In this document: positions 24,439-28,686 of the stretch, piece after piece | Layout: every line of letters begins with the position of its first letter | Position numbering within the stretch: the stretch's first letter is position 1 | Source: Betaproteobacteria bacterium | Lineage (GTDB): Bacteria > Pseudomonadota > Gammaproteobacteria > Burkholderiales > Burkholderiaceae_C | NCBI GenBank assembly: GCA_009923345.1 | Contig: RFTR01000005.1 | Location: forward strand, 1 to 28,686 | Direction of reading: 5' to 3' | Length of the DNA stretch: 28,686 nucleotides | Position numbers and translations under genes: made by a program | The notes under the pieces: generated by a model | Databases searched by the model: none | What the model was told of the DNA's origin: nothing | The model's input: only the letters and a program-made list of their open reading frames with translations

Positions 24439-26264
24439 GTGCTTTAAAAAATCTCTTAAAAAGTTTTGATAAGTCAGTGGGTTCTGATACATCTGTCGGT
24501 CTCACTGGCTTAGACATTTCGCTCGCAAACTACTTCAATAGCCAGCAAGTTAGTGATGATCCACGCCATCTATGGCTAGCGGCGCTTACAAGTTACCAAT
24601 GGGGTCGAGGCCATGCCTGTCTTGATCTAAACGCTTTGCAATTACAAGCCAGTGCACTCTTGGGGTGGAATGATGAACAAGTTGTGGCCTTACCCAAACA
24701 TCTAAGCGCTGCAGCGCCTACCCTGCCTTGGATACAAGGCGACAACAGTCCTTTGGTATTGGTTCAAGATACACAAGGCGAACGCTTGTATTTGCGTCGG
24801 GCTTGGAATGCGGAGCAGACTATTCGTGAACATGTCTTGCAACGCATTCATCTATCCATTGCAGAACCTGTGGATTTAAGACTCCAGCTAGATGCCTTAT
24901 TTGGAACAGAGACATCGATGCAACGCATTGCCTGCGAAGTCGCTGCGAAAAATCACATCACCCTCATCACGGGCGGTCCTGGTACAGGAAAAACAACCAC
25001 AGTGGTGAAACTTTTAGCTTTATTGATTGCAACCTCTGCCAACACCTTAAGAATTCACTTAGCAGCACCCACAGGTAAAGCTGCAGCTAGATTGACCGAG
25101 TCGATCACCAATGCCCTGGCGCAAATGCCTGGAGATGTGCAGTCAAGCATCCCCACACAAACACAAACCTTGCACCGTTTGCTTAGAAGCAATAGCCGTG
25201 ACACCCGTGAGCATCCACTCGCTACCGATGTTGTGGTAGTGGATGAAGCCTCTATGGTTGATCTTGAAATGATGGCACGCCTGCTTGCATCAGTACCACC
25301 CACGGCCAGACTGATTTTGTTGGGCGACAAAGACCAATTGGCCTCTGTGGAAGCAGGCGCTGTGATGTCGCAACTGTGCACTGGTGAACTGTTACGCGCC
25401 CAAACCGTCACGCTGACGCATAGCCACCGCTTTGACGCAGCCAGTGGAATTGGTAAATGGGCTCAAGCAGTCAATGCAGACAATCAAAACAATGCTGCGT
25501 CTATCCAAGCGCTTTGGAATGCAGCACCTGAGTGGCTGAGCACCTTGCCAAACAATACCTCTGAAGATAGCAAGCAAGATTCAGGGCAATCAGACCCATT
25601 GCATCAAGTTACAAAACTGCAACTCCAGAATACGCATGACGCAAAGTTAGCCCGCGCGCTTGCGTTTGGTTGGCGTCATTGGCTATCTTTATTAGATAGC
25701 CACCGCACAAACACTTTCGAGAAAATTACCGCTTGTACGGATAGCCAAGCCATAGATGTGCTGAAAAGTTTCAACGAATTCTCTGTGCTGTGTGCTGTGC
25801 GTGAGGGCTCTTTTGGCGTCACGCAACTCAACGCCCACATTGAAAAGGCTCTAGGCTTTACCGGTTCGGCTTGGTATGTGGGTCGTCCCGTGATCGTCAC
25901 ACGCAATGACTATGCATTGGAATTGATGAACGGTGATGTAGGCATCTGCTTACCCGGACCGGGCGGTGTTTTGCGGGTTGCGTTTCCTAGCTTAGGCGGC
26001 AACGTTCGGTGGATAGCGCCTTCACGATTAGACAGTGTGGAGACAGTATTCGCGATGACCGTCCACAAATCTCAAGGGTCAGAGTTCCATCATGTTTTGC
26101 TCGTGGTTCCCGTACACGATTCACCCGTTCTCACCCGTGAATTGGTTTATACCGGTCTCACTCGCGCCAAAGAAAATCTGACACTTTGGGCGCCCAGACC
26201 AGAAGTTTTACTACAAGCATGCAACAGACGCGTTTTACGCAGTGGAGGCTTGGGCGCGGGATAA
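24435..26264 (+). CDS. recD: Exodeoxyribonuclease V alpha subunit RecD
   Basis: Fast 5'-3' helicase subunit of RecBCD, 609 aa. Walker A is GGPGTGKT at about 180-187, followed by LAAPTGKAAARLTESI, TLHRLL, Walker B VVVDEASMVDLEMM, LLGDKDQLASVEAG and a C-terminal UvrD-like segment with FAMTVHKSQGSEF and LVYTGLTRAKENL. All helicase motifs are present. The N-terminal domain (1-110) that contacts RecC is typical of the family. The start overlaps recB by ATGA. The stop (TAA at 26262-26264) is only seven bases before a Zorya-like zorA, in the same direction and without a terminator. Confidence 0.96.
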   Translation: MSALKNLLKSFDKSVGSDTSVGLTGLDISLANYFNSQQVSDDPRHLWLAALTSYQWGRGHACLDLNALQLQASALLGWNDEQVVALPKHLSAAAPTLPWIQGDNSPLVLVQDTQGERLYLRRAWNAEQTIREHVLQRIHLSIAEPVDLRLQLDALFGTETSMQRIACEVAAKNHITLITGGPGTGKTTTVVKLLALLIATSANTLRIHLAAPTGKAAARLTESITNALAQMPGDVQSSIPTQTQTLHRLLRSNSRDTREHPLATDVVVVDEASMVDLEMMARLLASVPPTARLILLGDKDQLASVEAGAVMSQLCTGELLRAQTVTLTHSHRFDAASGIGKWAQAVNADNQNNAASIQALWNAAPEWLSTLPNNTSEDSKQDSGQSDPLHQVTKLQLQNTHDAKLARALAFGWRHWLSLLDSHRTNTFEKITACTDSQAIDVLKSFNEFSVLCAVREGSFGVTQLNAHIEKALGFTGSAWYVGRPVIVTRNDYALELMNGDVGICLPGPGGVLRVAFPSLGGNVRWIAPSRLDSVETVFAMTVHKSQGSEFHHVLLVVPVHDSPVLTRELVYTGLTRAKENLTLWAPRPEVLLQACNRRVLRSGGLGAG

Positions 26265-26271
26265 TAGCGGG

Positions 26272-27666
26272 ATGATGCAAACCTACTTCGCGCAACTCGA
26301 GCAGTTGCTGCTGCCTTTATTAATCGCTGCGCTCATTTTTGTTTTCTCGATCACTGTTTTTGTCATTTGGTCGCGTCGTATCGACCAGGTACGCAAAAGT
26401 GTGTCTGATCTAGACAAGTGGTTTCGCAATGCTAACGGCAATGGCCACGATATCTTGGCCCAAGCCCAAGGACAAACCTCTGACGAAGTTTTACGTTTTT
26501 TATTACGCGAAACCCAAGCAGGTTTGATCGATCTTCCTTCTGCTGGAGGAACTGCACAACTTTCAACCACCAGTTACAGCTTTCGTAGCCACGCAGAGAC
26601 ATGGACAGTGCGCGATGCATTAGGTGGGCGATTGAATTTATCTTTGTTCGAAACCATGCCAAACCTCTTGATTGGTTTTGGTTTGATGTGCACATTTATT
26701 TTTCTGGCCGTCGCCCTGCAACAAGCTGGTTTGGCCTTGAATGCTTTAGATGTGTCTGCCAGACAACAAGACCAAGCATTGCAATCGCTCATTGCCACCG
26801 CTGGCGGTAAATTCATCACGTCGATTGCGGGCCTCTTGTGTTCACTGGTCTGGAACTGGCGCGCCAAAATTTCTCTAGGTAACTTGCAGGCCAGCATCGA
26901 TATGCTGTGCCACACCTTGCGCAGCAAAATTCCAGACAATGCAACCGAGGCGAGTATGCGTGTTCAGCTGTCATTGTTTCAAGAGATCTTGCAACAAAAC
27001 CAAGCGCAGGTTGCTGAACTCAAACGTTTAGAAGGAGGCCTGACCAATGCAGGTAACCAAGCAGCTGGCGAACTCAGTAAAGCGGGTGCTGTACTAACCC
27101 AAGGCATTTCTACTGGTATGGCATCTTTTGGTGATGCAGTGCAACTTCTAGCGCAAACGATTCAAACCACCAACAGCACAGTGACTACCCTTGATGGTGC
27201 CCTCTCGCGTGCGGCCACCGCAGGACAACAAGGAGCGCATCAAATAGAAAGTTTGATGGCGCAGCTTGCACAAACGCTGGGGTATTTACAAACCGTTATG
27301 GATGGACTGAAATCTAGCGCAGACAAAGTAGATGCGACTGCCGACAAATTCCAATCTAGCGCCTCGGCCATTGAGAGAGCAGTCACCACCCAGCAAGAAA
27401 CTGCCAATGTATTCAAAGACAGCGCACACACCACCGAGCAAGCGCTCGAGACGGTACGCACCCATTTAATGGATGCACAAAAAGCCTTGAATGGAACGGT
27501 GGATGCATTGACCAAAGGCGTTAGCGCCTACAGCACCCAAGTGGCAGGACTGCACACCAAGATGGATCAACATCTAGCGACTGCGGTTAATCAATTGGGA
27601 GGCAGCATCACCAACTTAGAAGAGGTTCTTGACGAATTCATAGACGCATTACCTCCCAAATCTTGA
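26272..27666 (+). CDS. zorA: ZorA-like MotA/ExbB-family motor protein with long cytoplasmic tail
   Basis: Proton-channel component of a Zorya-type anti-phage system, by architecture and context. From ATG 26272 (464 aa; MMQTYFAQLEQLLLP) there is TM1 at about 12-33, a cytoplasmic loop, TM2 about 130-152 (NLLIGFGLMCTFIFLAVALQ), TM3 about 180-196 (KFITSIAGLLCSLVWNW), then a roughly 265-residue tail. The tail is rich in Ala, Gln, Thr and Ser, nearly free of Pro and Gly-rich breaks, and likely a long helical or coiled structure. ZorA proteins characteristically carry such a tail. The adjacent OmpA-domain protein is the stator partner. A GTG at 26242 would extend into recD and is unlikely. Start is 7 bases after recD, with no strong ribosome-binding site, suggesting coupling. 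Confidence 0.85.
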   Translation: MMQTYFAQLEQLLLPLLIAALIFVFSITVFVIWSRRIDQVRKSVSDLDKWFRNANGNGHDILAQAQGQTSDEVLRFLLRETQAGLIDLPSAGGTAQLSTTSYSFRSHAETWTVRDALGGRLNLSLFETMPNLLIGFGLMCTFIFLAVALQQAGLALNALDVSARQQDQALQSLIATAGGKFITSIAGLLCSLVWNWRAKISLGNLQASIDMLCHTLRSKIPDNATEASMRVQLSLFQEILQQNQAQVAELKRLEGGLTNAGNQAAGELSKAGAVLTQGISTGMASFGDAVQLLAQTIQTTNSTVTTLDGALSRAATAGQQGAHQIESLMAQLAQTLGYLQTVMDGLKSSADKVDATADKFQSSASAIERAVTTQQETANVFKDSAHTTEQALETVRTHLMDAQKALNGTVDALTKGVSAYSTQVAGLHTKMDQHLATAVNQLGGSITNLEEVLDEFIDALPPKS

Positions 27667-27724
27667 TGCGACCTACCCACATCATTCAGCCCAGTTCGTA
27701 CTCTGATTTTTCATCAATCACATC

Positions 27725-28474
27725 ATGTTTATAAAAAGTAGACGCCCACCCTCGGAGACTGAAAACGTCGAAGAGTCAGGCTATATGGCTTCTGCCAGCG
27801 ACTTGATGATTGGCATCTTGTTCATTTTTATTGTGATGGTGATGGTGCTGTTAGCACGCAAACCTGAAGAGCCTAAAGAGCCGCCACCTGACCCACTGGC
27901 AGCGGTTGTACAAGCCATTGGCAGTCGCCTGCAACTGGCTGGGGTGCCCGTCACCATCAATCAGGCCTCAGGTGTGATTACCTTGCCTGCGGACACCTTG
28001 TTTGGACTTGGCCAACCCGACCTTGCTAGCAACGGCTTACAAACCTTAAGACTTGCCAGCGAACAATTGCAAGGCATTCTTCCTTGCTATGTTTACTCTC
28101 AACGCCGCACATTACCCAGAGACTGCCCGCCTAATCCCCAGCAAGTGGAGATTGAAACTATTTTGATTGAAGGTCATACCGATGCATCACCCCTTCTTCG
28201 AGGCGACTACAGCAATTGGCATTTAGGTCTTGACCGTGCACGTGCTGTCTACAAAGTGCTTAACGCTGGCACTATGCAAAGTTTGCGTAACCAACGCGAA
28301 CAACCCATCTTTGGAATTAGCTCTTACGCAGATGAACGCCCAAGCGACAAGAGTGAACCTGCCAAGAACCGCCGTGTGGAATTGCGCTTTGTTTTAGCAT
28401 TTCAGCCTAATGAAGCCGGTAGCAACAAGGGCCCCGCGAGTACGCTCAAGAAAATGCAAGAAACGGTTAGATAA
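27725..28474 (+). CDS. zorB: ZorB-like MotB/OmpA-domain stator protein
   Basis: The 249-residue partner of ZorA. A short cytoplasmic N-terminus leads into one membrane helix (about 27-44) preceded by Asp26 in ASASDLMIGILF, the position expected of the ion-carrying aspartate of MotB/ZorB proteins. A proline-rich linker (PEEPKEPPPDP) follows, then a periplasmic OmpA-like peptidoglycan-binding domain with IEGHTDASP (149-156), NWHLGLDRARAV (164-175) and YADERPSDKSEPAKNRRVEL (201-220). Cys121 and Cys134 could form a disulfide in the periplasm. It starts 58 bases after zorA; no convincing Shine-Dalgarno is seen. The pair is distinct from flagellar motAB because the ZorA tail is long and no flagellar genes are nearby. 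Confidence 0.88.
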   Translation: MFIKSRRPPSETENVEESGYMASASDLMIGILFIFIVMVMVLLARKPEEPKEPPPDPLAAVVQAIGSRLQLAGVPVTINQASGVITLPADTLFGLGQPDLASNGLQTLRLASEQLQGILPCYVYSQRRTLPRDCPPNPQQVEIETILIEGHTDASPLLRGDYSNWHLGLDRARAVYKVLNAGTMQSLRNQREQPIFGISSYADERPSDKSEPAKNRRVELRFVLAFQPNEAGSNKGPASTLKKMQETVR

Positions 28475-28483
28475 ACCATTCAC

Positions 28484-28686
28484 ATGGAAACTCTGTTTAC
28501 GCCACTGCCGCAAGACTTCGAAAAACTAGCTGCTGCGGCCAGTGTGAAGCGCAGTAGTAATTTCGGTAAAGATCCGGATCTACGCACGGTTGGTGAAAGA
28601 ACTTACCAAGCATTTGCAGTTGTCCAGTTCTCGCCTTTGAGCGATGCACCACGCCAACGCGATTGGCGACATATTCCCTATGCCTT
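28484..28686 (+). CDS. Third gene of the Zorya-like locus, 3'-truncated (possible ZorC)
   Basis: An open frame begins at ATG 28484, ten bases after the zorB stop, and runs off the window edge after 67 codons. It starts METLFTPLPQDFEKLAAAAS and includes DLRTVGERTYQAFAVVQFSP and QRDWRHIPYA. There is no signal peptide or membrane segment, so a cytoplasmic effector is likely. In type I Zorya loci the third gene is zorC, with an EH-signature domain, whereas in type II it is zorE and in type III zorF. The visible piece is too short to decide; I lean weakly to ZorC from position and the soluble, Arg/Trp-containing start. Confidence 0.6.
   Translation, partial: METLFTPLPQDFEKLAAAASVKRSSNFGKDPDLRTVGERTYQAFAVVQFSPLSDAPRQRDWRHIPYA

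Noticed and set aside
26242..26271. GTG start for zorA overlapping the recD end.
   Set aside because: It adds ten residues before the conserved hydrophobic start; the ATG pair at 26272 after the recD stop is more natural.
26272..28474. Flagellar MotA/MotB or TolQ/ExbB pair.
   Set aside because: The long ZorA-type tail, the lack of flagellar or TonB/TolA genes, and a following soluble gene fit Zorya better.

Overview
The window looks like a chromosomal segment of a betaproteobacterium, most likely Burkholderiales of the Comamonadaceae type. This rests on the order yicC-gmk-rpoZ-spoT next to greB, two orphan Bug/TctC solute-binding proteins, and a moderate-GC codon style. The assignment is inferred from gene content; no rRNA or other species marker is present. 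No tRNA, rRNA, CRISPR array, insertion sequence or integrase was seen. No stretch above 300 bases lacks a gene; the longest gap is about 273 bases between the udh start and the ABC-transporter operon.

Layout: (1) 1-4056, + strand, housekeeping: partial yicC, gmk, rpoZ, a strong intrinsic terminator, and bifunctional spoT/rsh. (2) 4125-8197, - strand: greB preceded by a hexuronate-oxidation cluster (uronate dehydrogenase, SMP-30-type lactonase, Bug binding protein, and a ModA-like binding protein without a signal peptide). A perfect GntR-style palindrome lies upstream at 8346-8357. (3) 8471-11100, + strand: a complete NrtA/SsuA/TauA-type ABC importer (binding protein, ATPase, permease) of unknown substrate. 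(4) 11183-15362, + strand: an unusual block with a small one-TM, four-cysteine protein followed by three different voltage-gated-channel-like proteins. (5) 15399-17074: flavin reductase-like protein and a second Bug protein. (6) 17228-26264: recC-recB-recD. (7) 26272 to the window end: a Zorya-like anti-phage system (zorA, zorB and the start of a third gene) directly behind recD.

The best candidate for an undescribed system is the channel block. The first channel has two complete voltage-sensor domains (two S4 helices, each with six basic residues every third position) but one pore with an SVGYGD filter. The second and third are ordinary six-TM subunits whose filters have each lost one residue and end in Asn (TSGYGN and VAGWGN). 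All three carry the same short C-terminal acidic helical module. This suggests a set of co-expressed, possibly heteromeric channel subunits with altered selectivity. Heteromerisation and selectivity are inference; the architecture and filters are read directly from the sequence.

The second point of interest is the recBCD-zorAB arrangement. Seven bases separate recD from zorA, so a DNA-end-processing nuclease/helicase and a membrane-motor defence system may be co-transcribed.
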